DNA from: JACRGC01 sp041305345
Lineage (GTDB): Archaea > Micrarchaeota > Micrarchaeia > Norongarragalinales > SBBD01
Length of the DNA stretch: 64,000 nucleotides
Reading direction: 5' to 3'
NCBI GenBank assembly: GCA_041305345.1
Contig: JBFYLP010000006.1
Location: forward strand, 124,001 to 188,000
Positions 16,854 to 24,226 of the stretch are shown one piece after another. A model generated the notes under the pieces. It had not been told where the DNA came from. It saw only the letters and a list, made by a program, of their open reading frames with translations, and did not search any database. Within the stretch, counting starts at the first letter, position 1. The number at the start of each line of letters is the position of its first letter. Both the position numbers and the translations under genes were made by a program.

Positions 16854-17822
16854 ATGCAGAACCTCACTTTAAAGCAGTTGGTAAGGGAGCTAAGGCAGCT
16901 TAAGGGAAAAACGGCGATCTCGTTCCATTCGCTTGGGGACGTAGACGCAGTTGCATCGGCGTTCGCACTTTCCAGGCTTGTGAAGGATTCGCAGGTTAGG
17001 CGCATCGATTCGGTGAATTCGCAGGCAAGGAAGGTTTGGGGGAGGCTTAATTTGAAATTGGAGCCGTTTAGGGAGAATGAATTGGCGGCCTTTGAAAATC
17101 TGATTTTAGTCGATGTGAGCACTCCAACCCTGCTTGGGAACATGGAGAAGGAAATTGCCAGGTTCGGCGGAAACCTGATTGCAATAGACCACCATTCGCA
17201 TAACCATCCGATCCACGGCAAAATCTATTGCGACCCGGGGAGGAGCTCTTGCTGCGAGGTGGTTTACGATATTTACAAGGAGGCAAGGAAAAAAATTGAT
17301 CGGGGGACAGCCGCATTCCTCGCACTTGGGATCATATCGGACACCGCGTACTTCAAGAGCGCGACCAAATCCGCAATCATCGCACTGGGCGAATGCCTTC
17401 GGAATTCGGTGATGGAGCTGCAGGAATTCTACGACCTGCTTTCCGTGAGGGAGGACCCATCGGAAATCATTGCGCTGGTGGAAGCGGTAAAGAGGGCGAA
17501 ATTGGAGAGGCTTGGTGATGTCGTGATCGCCGAATCGCAGGTATCCGCATTTGAACTTAGGAGCGCTGCTGCGCTTGTGCAGCTGGGAATCGATTTTGCC
17601 GTGGTCGTCAACCAGAAGGAGGGGAAAATTTCAGCAGTGAAGGCAAGGACCCATATGCTTAGGAAATTGAACGTTGGCCGGATGATGGATGAGGCAGCAA
17701 GGCACTGCCACGGCTCGGGGGGCGGGCACGAGATGGTAGGAGGCGCGAACTTCCTGCACGGGCTGGATGCATTCATGGCTGCGGATAAGCTGATGGCGAG
17801 GGTAAGGGAGGAAGTGGGTTGA
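16854..17822 (+). CDS. DHH/DHHA1 phosphoesterase
   Basis: About 322 residues from the ATG at 16854. The DHH domain has FHSLGDVDAVASAFAL (motif with the first aspartates), LILVDVS, and IAIDHHSHNHP, the name-giving triad that binds manganese. The C-terminal DHHA1 domain ends with HCHGSGGGHEMVGGANF, the substrate-binding glycine-rich loop. Known relatives are RecJ-like nucleases, nanoRNases and pAp phosphatases. The frame opens earlier, but that region overlaps the divergent JAMM gene. A 4-bp overlap with the endonuclease III gene suggests one operon, consistent with nucleic-acid repair or turnover. Confidence 0.87.
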   Translation: MQNLTLKQLVRELRQLKGKTAISFHSLGDVDAVASAFALSRLVKDSQVRRIDSVNSQARKVWGRLNLKLEPFRENELAAFENLILVDVSTPTLLGNMEKEIARFGGNLIAIDHHSHNHPIHGKIYCDPGRSSCCEVVYDIYKEARKKIDRGTAAFLALGIISDTAYFKSATKSAIIALGECLRNSVMELQEFYDLLSVREDPSEIIALVEAVKRAKLERLGDVVIAESQVSAFELRSAAALVQLGIDFAVVVNQKEGKISAVKARTHMLRKLNVGRMMDEAARHCHGSGGGHEMVGGANFLHGLDAFMAADKLMARVREEVG

Positions 17823-18493
17823 ATGGAAGAATGGGTAATAAGCGCCTGATTGGCAAGATAAGGAATATCCATTCCGTCCTTCAGAAGGAATACGGCAGCA
17901 TCAAGCCGTGGAAGCTGCCGCCGATCGATTCCATTGTGAATGTGATCCTCTCCCAGAACACGAATGATTTGAATTCGGGGAAGGCTTTCAAAAAATTGAA
18001 GGCGAAATTCAAAAGATGGGATGGAATATTAACCGCCCCATCAGCTAAAATCGCATCAACAATCAGGGTGGGCGGTCTTGCAAACATCAAAGCAACGAGA
18101 ATCAAAAAAGCACTGACGCAAATAAAGGAGAAGGAAGGTAAATTGGATATTTCGTTCCTATCTAATCATTCCCCTGCTGACGCCCGCAATTATTTGATGC
18201 AATTCGACGGAATCGGGCCAAAAAGCGCAGCCGTGGTTGTGGCTTTTGCATTTGGAAAGCCATCTTTTCCGATTGACACGCATGTTTTCAGGGTGATCAG
18301 GCGAATACCGCTTATTCCGAAAGGAATGAGCTACGAAAACGCGCACGAATTCATGGAAAAAACGGTTCCGGACGGGTTAAAAATTCCATTGCACATGCAA
18401 ATAATAGCGCACGGAAGGAAAACCTGCAGGGCGGGTAGGCCGCTTTGCCAGGAATGCATATTGAGAAGGGAATGCAGGAGAATTGGAGTTTGA
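17819..18493 (+). CDS. nth: Endonuclease III (DNA glycosylase/AP lyase)
   Basis: Removes oxidised pyrimidines and nicks the DNA. In 224 residues the HhH-GPD fold is clear: ILSQNTND (43-50), the helix-hairpin-helix FDGIGPKSA (129-137) with catalytic Lys135, and PIDTHVFRV with catalytic Asp153. A complete 4Fe-4S loop follows: Cys203, Cys210, Cys213 and Cys219 (C-x6-C-x2-C-x5-C). The ATG overlaps the DHH stop codon. An internal ATG four codons in is also possible. Confidence 0.94.
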   Translation: MNGRMGNKRLIGKIRNIHSVLQKEYGSIKPWKLPPIDSIVNVILSQNTNDLNSGKAFKKLKAKFKRWDGILTAPSAKIASTIRVGGLANIKATRIKKALTQIKEKEGKLDISFLSNHSPADARNYLMQFDGIGPKSAAVVVAFAFGKPSFPIDTHVFRVIRRIPLIPKGMSYENAHEFMEKTVPDGLKIPLHMQIIAHGRKTCRAGRPLCQECILRRECRRIGV

Positions 18494-18555
18494 AAGGGAA
18501 GAAGAAAACTGCAAATTAAGAATGAGAATTTTGAAAAACGAACGAAGGTGAATTT

Positions 18556-19008
18556 ATGGAACAGCAAAAATACCGCAACCAACTGAAATTCTACAAGCCG
18601 AACAAGGCGCTGCAGGGATCGGCTTGCCAGTTTGATTTTGCCCTTGAGAAGGAGAGCATATTCTTTGAAATTGCTAGGCAGAAGGAGGAGAGGGCGTTCG
18701 ACTGGGGGAACAAACTGAGCTTCAAGCTGGCGGACGTGGACATCGGGAAAATCCTGCTTGTTTTGAAGGGACGCTCAAAGTCGGTTAACCTGTTCCACGA
18801 CCCGAACAAGGGGGAGTACGCATCTTCCGTTGATACGAAGAACAACGCGCTTGTGGTTACGAGGGGTGATTTCGGATTTTTATTTAAGCTCTCTTCCCAG
18901 GCAAAGGATGGCCAAGTCAACACTATGCAAATCAACCTCTCGGAGGATGAGGCGCTGCTACTCGAGATAATGCTCGAGGAAGCGATAAGGAAGATTTACA
19001 AGTGGTGA
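18556..19008 (+). CDS. Hypothetical protein, possible ssDNA-binding fold
   Basis: A 150-residue protein with GAAGGTGAATTT before the ATG. Strand-rich sequence (FDFALEKESIFFEIARQK, KLSFKLADVDIGKILLVLKG, NALVVTRGDFGFLFKLSS) ends with a helix (SEDEALLLEIMLEEAIRKIY). The order of strands, an IGKILLVLKG helix and a final amphipathic helix is reminiscent of whirly/PC4-like single-strand-binding folds, but no family signature is certain. A smaller protein beside radA has a similar strand-helix ending. Function unknown. Confidence 0.55.
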   Translation: MEQQKYRNQLKFYKPNKALQGSACQFDFALEKESIFFEIARQKEERAFDWGNKLSFKLADVDIGKILLVLKGRSKSVNLFHDPNKGEYASSVDTKNNALVVTRGDFGFLFKLSSQAKDGQVNTMQINLSEDEALLLEIMLEEAIRKIYKW

Positions 19009-19009
19009 A

Positions 19010-19150
19010 GGGAAAACTAGGCTTTCCCCGCAAATGGTTTTTTTGGGATGGGAAAATAGACTTCGAATTTTCCATGGCTGAGATTGCCGAAATAATTCAA
19101 CCCGTATTTTCTAACCATCTTACGGAACATTTTTTCCGAACGTATCGGGC
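19010..19150. terminator. Hairpin cluster between convergent genes
   Basis: GGGAAA-ACTAGGC-TTTCCC (19012-19030), an ATGG.AAAAT/ATTTTCCAT hairpin (19048-19075) and CGGAA/TTCCG (19122-19139), with T-runs between them, lie between the convergent genes ending at 19008 and 19195. They probably end transcription from both sides. The first hairpin resembles the inner stem of the tRNA-linked repeat. Confidence 0.4.
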
Positions 19151-19194
19151 CGATAAGGTTTTTCATATAATTCATATTCACCGCCTTTTTATTA

Positions 19195-19473
19195 TTACTT
19201 TGGTTTGATAGGCAAGTCCTCGGATGGGGATGTGAGGTTGAAATATGCTTCGCTCAATTTGGAATGCAATTTATTCATCGAATTAAGCAGGCCTTTCCAG
19301 CTGCCTAATGAAGAATAGTCGCCTAGGGTCGTTACAGTAAAGAAGAGGCACTCACCAGATGCGATTTTCCCGGTTTCGACCCCTACTAAAAGGCAATATT
19401 CCTTGCCTCGCGCTTTATCACCAATCAGTTTCTTGATCGAATCATAAAGCTCCTGCTGCTCTGATAATTCCAT
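19195..19473 (-). CDS. Small hypothetical protein
   Basis: 92 residues from the ATG at 19473, preceded by GGTGATGAAT; GTG and ATG codons slightly upstream lie within that motif. Sequence shows an N-terminal helix (SEQQELYDSIKKLIGDKARG), a strand with EYCLLVGVETGKI, ECLFFTVTTLGDY, and a second helix (LLNSMNKLHSKLSEAYF). No known motif. It lies downstream of two other minus-strand genes (19492-19857 and radA), so it may belong to a radA transcript. Confidence 0.5.
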   Translation of the reverse strand: MELSEQQELYDSIKKLIGDKARGKEYCLLVGVETGKIASGECLFFTVTTLGDYSSLGSWKGLLNSMNKLHSKLSEAYFNLTSPSEDLPIKPK

Positions 19474-19491
19474 ATTCATCACCCGAGCAGC

Positions 19492-19857
19492 TTAAGCCTG
19501 CGCAGCCACTTCTGCAACCTTCCTTTCCCTTGCAAACTCAATCCGCTTCGCGGAATCCTCCTCCATTGCGGCGAATGCAAAGTTCTGGAGGATGTTTGCG
19601 ATCTTCAGCGCATCGGCCGCCTTGAAATAGATCGCATTCCTTGTGACTGAGGGGTCCGCATCCTGCAACCTAAGGGAGATGCTCGGGGGCATCAGCTTCC
19701 CTTTTTCGGAGGTTTTGCTTTCCCACAAGCCCACATCAAGCGAGGAGTTGGAGTAGGCAAAGCTGAGCCTCAAACTCCGCTTCGGCCGGCTCGTCTTGCG
19801 GGGCGCTTCACGTGATGCATCGGCATTTGCCAAACTAGCCTGTTCCTCATTTTCCAT
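19492..19857 (-). CDS. Hypothetical protein downstream of radA
   Basis: 121 residues from the ATG at 19857 with GGTGAGGAAT before it. A basic, low-complexity N-terminus (about 35 residues) is followed by a compact strand-rich domain (RSLRLSFAYSNSSLDVGLWES, PSISLRLQD, NAIYFKAADALKIANILQNFAFAAM) ending in a charged helix. The strand pattern plus a final KAADALKIANIL helix resembles whirly/PC4-type single-strand-binding subunits and the protein at 18556. Its place after radA would suit a recombination accessory factor, which is inference. Confidence 0.5.
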   Translation of the reverse strand: MENEEQASLANADASREAPRKTSRPKRSLRLSFAYSNSSLDVGLWESKTSEKGKLMPPSISLRLQDADPSVTRNAIYFKAADALKIANILQNFAFAAMEEDSAKRIEFARERKVAEVAAQA

Positions 19858-19930
19858 ATTCCTCACCTACAATTGCCCCACGACCATCAGAAAAATATGA
19901 AAATTTAAAAAAAATGAAAAAAGAAAAACG

Positions 19931-20947
19931 TCATTCCGCATCCTCAATTCCAGCTTCCGTCACCCTGAAAACACATTCCCCATCTGGCATGTTGGGGGAG
20001 TCTACCATCTTTGCGACCCTGCGGTCCTCCTTGCTTCTCCGGAAGTATAGGCGGTAGGTGCTCTGGTGCGCAAGGACGTTGCCTCCAACCGGCGCTGTTG
20101 GGTCGCCGAAGAGGATGTCGGGGCGGTCCATCACTTGGTTCGTTACGTAGATTGCAAGGTTGTACATATCCGCGAGCTTCTGCAGCATATGCAGATGCTT
20201 GTTAAGTTTCTGCTGCCGGTCAGCAAGCATCCCCCTTCCGATGTAATCGCTTCTGAATGCAGAGGTAAGGGAGTCGACGATTATCAGCTTGATGTTCTTC
20301 TCCTTTACTATGTCCCCTGCTTTATCAACAAGAAGCATCTGGTGGTCGGAGTTCTGCGAGCGCGCAACGAAAATGTTCTTCAGCACCGCATCAGGGTCAA
20401 GGCCCCTTGCAGCTGCCATCTGCGAAATCCTCTCCGGCCTGAAGGTGTTTTCCGAATCAACGAACATCACCCCTCCGCCAAGCCCGCCCTGCTCAACGGG
20501 AAGCTGCGCATTGATTGAAAGCTGGAATGCAAGCTGCGATTTTCCAGAGCCGAACTTCCCAAATGCCTCGGTAATCGCCTGGGTTTCTATGCCTCCGCCG
20601 ATCAAATTGTCCAGCTCCTTCGAGCCCGTTGTGATTTTTCCGATTTGCTTCCTTCTCTCAAGCACCCTATCCCCGGTCTCGAAGCCCATATCCAAAGCGT
20701 CACGCGCTGCTGCAATCACCTTCATCGCAGTGCCCTCGCCTATTCCCGCAATTTCAGCTAACTCAACTGGCATCGAAACCGCTAATGACATTAAAGAATC
20801 ATAGCCAGCATCCCTAAGCTTTGCGCCAATCGTGCCTCCGACTCCCGGAATGTCGTCAATGGAAGTGATTTTCTTTCCTTTCTTCTCCTTCCTCGAAGGC
20901 TCCATTTCTGGGGCAAGCTCGCTCATTACCTGTAGTTCCTCTTTCAT
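19931..20947 (-). CDS. radA: DNA repair and recombination protein RadA
   Basis: Archaeal RecA/Rad51 recombinase that coats single-stranded DNA and drives strand exchange. From the ATG at 20947 (338 residues; GGTGG just upstream) residues 28-85 are the helix-hairpin-helix N-domain (DDIPGVGGTIGAKL and IAGIGEGTAMKVI). Walker A is GKFGSGKSQ (130-138), Walker B is KLIIVDS, and the L1/L2 loops (DYIGRGMLADRQQ, DPTAPVGGNVLAHQS) and the MPDGECVFRVTEAGIEDAE tail are typical. Length is normal and no intein is present. Confidence 0.97.
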   Translation of the reverse strand: MKEELQVMSELAPEMEPSRKEKKGKKITSIDDIPGVGGTIGAKLRDAGYDSLMSLAVSMPVELAEIAGIGEGTAMKVIAAARDALDMGFETGDRVLERRKQIGKITTGSKELDNLIGGGIETQAITEAFGKFGSGKSQLAFQLSINAQLPVEQGGLGGGVMFVDSENTFRPERISQMAAARGLDPDAVLKNIFVARSQNSDHQMLLVDKAGDIVKEKNIKLIIVDSLTSAFRSDYIGRGMLADRQQKLNKHLHMLQKLADMYNLAIYVTNQVMDRPDILFGDPTAPVGGNVLAHQSTYRLYFRRSKEDRRVAKMVDSPNMPDGECVFRVTEAGIEDAE

Positions 20948-21058
20948 TTCTACCACCTATGCGCTACAAGCCTCCATATAGGAAGCATTTTCAGCAAATC
21001 CGGACTTTTTGGATTAAAATCCGCCAAACCTTTTCAGATGAAATACAAAAACCGATGA

Positions 21059-21170
21059 GGTTTATATATGCTGCGAGGGGTGATTTCCACTGACATTTTC
21101 CTGGGTTTTACCAGAATCGAAACATCGCATAAAGCAGTGATGTTCTCAGCGAGCGCCCTCATTTCAGGAT
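21059..21170 (+). promoter_or_regulatory. TATA box with possible small RNA downstream
   Basis: The 288-base gap between radA and the next gene contains GGTTTATATATG (21059-21070), a strong near-symmetric TATA box that could serve radA on the minus strand or an RNA on the plus strand. Downstream on the plus strand CTGG/CCAG and AACATC/GATGTT hairpins and a GAGGG/CCCTC pairing (21075-21079 with 21157-21161) are visible. No open frame fits. Confidence 0.35.
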
Positions 21171-21235
21171 TGAGATGAAAATCCATTCAGCGTTTGCCCA
21201 CAAACCTTAAAAGACCTCATTTTGCTAATTCAATC

Positions 21236-22276
21236 ATGGATTCGATTTTCATCCCAATTCCGTCTGTCCGCCCGAGGGTCATGGAAACAACCTGGCGCTG
21301 GTATGTGCATGCGTTTGAAGCCAAGGCAAACCCCGATTTATTATCAGAATTGGAGGCACGAGCAAAAGAAAAAGGAGTAGGCCCACGTGTCAAGGACGCA
21401 CTCGAAAATCTGCATCGGGTCCTTGGCAATAGGAAAATGTTCCAAGATACCGCGTTGCCATATGACATCCATTTTGTCATTTCCGATAATTCTGCATATC
21501 GCAGTGAAAAATCCGTCAAGGAAACGCACACCCCGGATGCTTTGCGGTTGGTAAAAATCCTAAATTCCATAGGTAACAAATATGGCGTCTATACGCATTA
21601 TATTACCCGGGATGAGATGGAACAGGAAAGGCCCGCTTTAGATGCATTAAAGGACGGCAAACATCCGCAATTCGTCCTGAACAAGAACTGGAGGGTTAAA
21701 ATGAGCCCCGGCGCTGCGAGGAATTTCGCTCTATCCTATATTTCAGCGTTCCACACCAAGTACAGGGGCAATTCAAGCAAGGAATATTTTATCACAATGG
21801 ACGATGACACCTACCCCCATACCGGATTTGTCAAGTGGGCAGAAAATCCCAGAATTAGGAGAAACTTTTTTGTGGATTTGAAGCAAAGCCTTGATGGAAA
21901 TTCTGAACTAGGAAATTATGGAGATTATATGGGGTATGATGCCACAAGGGATGAGAGGCGCGGCCTTGGGATCCATCCCTCTAACTTTTTTGCGTATAAA
22001 ATCCATCCAAGCAGGAATACCTATTTTTCAACAGCAAAAAATGAGGTCAGAGGCTACAAGTATCCAACAACCGAGCTTTTCCTTACTCCCTCCTACCTGT
22101 TCCATAACGAAAAAGCAAGTACTTGGTTTTCAAAACAACGGCAGAAGGAAACAGCTACCTTTGGAACATATCCGGGCGGGGGGGTGGTTGAACCGATAAA
22201 CCGTAGCACTGTTGCGGTAGTACTTTCGAGCTCTGGAATTAGGTTGAATAGGAAAAATAAGAATATTAGTAAATAA
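21236..22276 (+). CDS. GT-A-like glycosyltransferase, family unclear
   Basis: 346 residues from the ATG at 21236. A CCTTAAAAG TATA box (21205-21213) lies 27 nt upstream, so the message is probably leaderless; earlier in-frame codons would lie before the transcript start. The middle has KMSPGAARNFALSYISAF followed by EYFITMDDDTYPHTGF, matching the GT-A pattern of a conserved GxARN helix and a D-D-D metal-binding motif. The rest is not recognised. It neighbours an APS kinase, which could point to sulphated or nucleotide-sugar chemistry, but this is conjecture. Composition looks more A/T-rich than flanking genes. Confidence 0.6.
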   Translation: MDSIFIPIPSVRPRVMETTWRWYVHAFEAKANPDLLSELEARAKEKGVGPRVKDALENLHRVLGNRKMFQDTALPYDIHFVISDNSAYRSEKSVKETHTPDALRLVKILNSIGNKYGVYTHYITRDEMEQERPALDALKDGKHPQFVLNKNWRVKMSPGAARNFALSYISAFHTKYRGNSSKEYFITMDDDTYPHTGFVKWAENPRIRRNFFVDLKQSLDGNSELGNYGDYMGYDATRDERRGLGIHPSNFFAYKIHPSRNTYFSTAKNEVRGYKYPTTELFLTPSYLFHNEKASTWFSKQRQKETATFGTYPGGGVVEPINRSTVAVVLSSSGIRLNRKNKNISK

Positions 22277-22406
22277 CCGTTTTAATCGGCAGCTTTTTTA
22301 ATCCGGAATCCCATTATTTGCAGGAGCACCGGCTCAGGCCATAACACTCTGTCATCAAAAAGGACCGCCAGCCATTTTTCAGGACTGTCCGTTTTCTGAA
22401 TGCCCG

Positions 22407-22941
22407 TCAAATTAGCCGGCGTTCCCTCAAATTTGAAAGTATGTGGTTGACGCTTTCATCCACGTTCATTTTGTGCGTATTTACAACGATTTCCGGGTTT
22501 TTTGGCTTTTCGTAGATATCAGTTACTCCCGATAAATTCACAATTTCCCCCTTCGATGCCTTCCCGTATAGCCCTTTTACATCCCTTTCCCTGCATACTT
22601 CGACTGGGCAGTGAACATACACTTCAGTATAGCCCGGAACCATACTCCTAACAGCTTTCCTTGCTGATTCGTAAGGGGAAATGAGCGCGGCTATTGCAAA
22701 AACCCCCCTGGAATTCAAGGCCCTGCAAATTCGCCCCCCCCCGGAGGATGTTGGTGGTCCGGTCCTTCTTACTAAACCCAAGGTGCCGCCCTATGCTAGC
22801 CCGCATTGCATCCCCATCAACGATCTCGGCCCTCCTTCCAAGTTCCTCAAGTCTTTTTTTTAACTCCTTCGCAAGGGTTGTTTTGCCTGCTCCAGAAATG
22901 CCTGTCAGCCACAACGTCAACGGCTGTTCCTTTTCAACCAT
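22407..22941 (-). pseudogene. cysC: Adenylylsulfate (APS) kinase with a frameshift
   Basis: APS kinase phosphorylates adenylylsulfate to PAPS. The start at 22941 gives LTLWLTGISGAGKTTLAKEL with Walker A, EIVDGDAMRASIG and GFSKKDRTTNI. The frame then breaks in a run of nine G on the coding strand (plus-strand C run 22734-22742). Dropping one G restores RICRALNSRGVFAIAALISPYESAR and the rest of a normal ~178-residue enzyme, including VYVHCPVEVCRERD and GLYGKASKG. So this is a single-base insertion: a sequencing or assembly error, a recent mutation, or a phase-variable tract. Confidence 0.85.
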
Positions 22942-23100
22942 ATCATTATGAGAAAAAAACGGATTTATAACACCCGAACCCACCCTCCGAAAAAGGCTTT
23001 AATTTGAGTTTTAATCAGATTGGCCGCAGGGATGGAAAAACCACGAAAACATACCATTATTATATCTTTTTGGTATCAATTAGGTATCAATTCGTGGGTG

Positions 23101-23385
23101 ATGGCTGTGGAGATGTTAGTGAGGATGGATGGCGCACTGCAAAGGATTGTTGAAGGGCTGATAGATATGGGGTATTTCAAAACGAAATCAGAAGTGTTTC
23201 GAGCGGGGGTGCTGTTGCTCGGAAAGGAGTACGGACAGATAAAAACCCACGAGGAAATTATCGACGAATTGGCTGTGAAGAAAATGATGAGAATTGACGC
23301 GGAAATCAAGGCGGGCAGGATTAAGACGGTTACTTTGGATCAGGCATTAAAAAAGGCGGGTTTGAAACGAAGTGATTTGAAATGA
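23101..23385 (+). CDS. Antitoxin, ribbon-helix-helix type
   Basis: A protein of about 94 residues. MLVRMDGALQRIVEGLIDMGYFKTKSEVFRAGVLLLGKEYG is a typical ribbon-helix-helix: a short strand, a helix, the turn and a second helix. The C-terminal part (IKTVTLDQALKKAGLKRSDLK) would wrap the toxin. The start could be 23101 or the ATG at 23113; the frame runs further upstream without support. It overlaps the RelE-like gene by 4 bp, the usual arrangement of type II pairs. Confidence 0.75.
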   Translation: MAVEMLVRMDGALQRIVEGLIDMGYFKTKSEVFRAGVLLLGKEYGQIKTHEEIIDELAVKKMMRIDAEIKAGRIKTVTLDQALKKAGLKRSDLK

Positions 23386-23645
23386 CCTTTTCGGTGATTT
23401 TGACACCTGAGGCGTCGGAGCAATTGTCAAGAATCGACCGATCTATGCGCGGCCAGTTAGGAAAAAAGCTGACGCAGATGGAAAGGGAGGACTTGATGTC
23501 ACGACACATGAAATTGGGGTTGCCGTACAATGTTGTCGAGGTAGGGCAATATAGAATTTGCTTTAGAATAAATATTCAAAACAAAATCAAATGGGTTTAT
23601 TTCATCGGCGACCATAAGGAATACGAGAAATGGGTGAAAACCTGA
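23382..23645 (+). CDS. RelE/ParE-family toxin
   Basis: An 87-residue protein with the RelE/ParE scaffold: FSVILTPEASEQLSRIDRSMRGQLGKKLTQM, then YNVVEVGQYRICFRINIQNKIKWVYFIGDHKEYEKW, where the strand with YRICFRI and the C-terminal H-K-x-Y-x-x-W motif correspond to the catalytic side of RelE-like mRNA interferases. It overlaps the antitoxin upstream and its stop overlaps the next start (TGATG), so all three genes may be translated together. Confidence 0.8.
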   Translation: MTFSVILTPEASEQLSRIDRSMRGQLGKKLTQMEREDLMSRHMKLGLPYNVVEVGQYRICFRINIQNKIKWVYFIGDHKEYEKWVKT

Positions 23646-24196
23646 TGGCAAAATTCTACTTCGACATCGAAACGTACGGCCCGAACCTGGCGCCCTCGCC
23701 CTTCACGGACAAAATCATCACCATCCAGTACCAGCTGCTCGATGACGCAACCGGGGAGGCCAAGGGGGAATTGGTGATCCTGAAGGAGTGGGAGAGCAAC
23801 GAGGCCGAAATACTGAAAAAGATCTGGCCGATGATAAAGAAATGGGAGTTCATAATGGTCGGGAACAACCTGAGCTACGAGCGCAGGTTTTTGATTGAGA
23901 AGGCAAGGCAGTACGGCTGGTTCAACCTCAACGAATACCAGCTGAATTACGAGTTCCCATCAATTGACCTGCAAAGCATCTTCGTGATACTGAACAAGGG
24001 GCAGTTCAAGGGCTGCGGGATGCATAATTTCACTGAAAAGAAGATGGACGGCTCCAAAATCAAGGGATGGTACGAGGGGGGCGAATACGAAAAAATCGAG
24101 AAATACGTAAGGGATGAAGCAGCGGGATTCGTTAAATTCTACGCGGATCTGTGCAGGAAAATGCCGGAACTGTGGCCAAAAAAGGTCCGCGAATGA
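23645..24196 (+). CDS. DnaQ-like 3'-5' exonuclease domain protein
   Basis: A 183-residue protein from the ATG at 23645. FYFDIETYGP holds the ExoI motif D-x-E of the RNase H-like/PolB exonuclease fold; FIMVGNNLSYERRFLIEKA fits ExoII (a conserved N-x-x-x-E/D); and DEAAGFVKFYADL fits ExoIII only loosely, where Y-x-x-x-D is expected. The hydrophobic order matches 'predicted PolB-like 3'-5' exonuclease' families in archaea. Substrate unknown. It sits in an accessory segment after a toxin-antitoxin pair. Confidence 0.68.
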   Translation: MAKFYFDIETYGPNLAPSPFTDKIITIQYQLLDDATGEAKGELVILKEWESNEAEILKKIWPMIKKWEFIMVGNNLSYERRFLIEKARQYGWFNLNEYQLNYEFPSIDLQSIFVILNKGQFKGCGMHNFTEKKMDGSKIKGWYEGGEYEKIEKYVRDEAAGFVKFYADLCRKMPELWPKKVRE

Positions 24197-24226
24197 TATA
24201 AATATTGCAGCATTCAATAGCACCTT

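Noticed and set aside
22287..22450. Minus-strand frame reading HTFKFEGTPANLTGIQKT onward to a stop near 22290
   Set aside because: It looks protein-like but has no ATG or GTG start, and overlaps the end of cysC in another frame. Could be a gene remnant; not strong enough to annotate.
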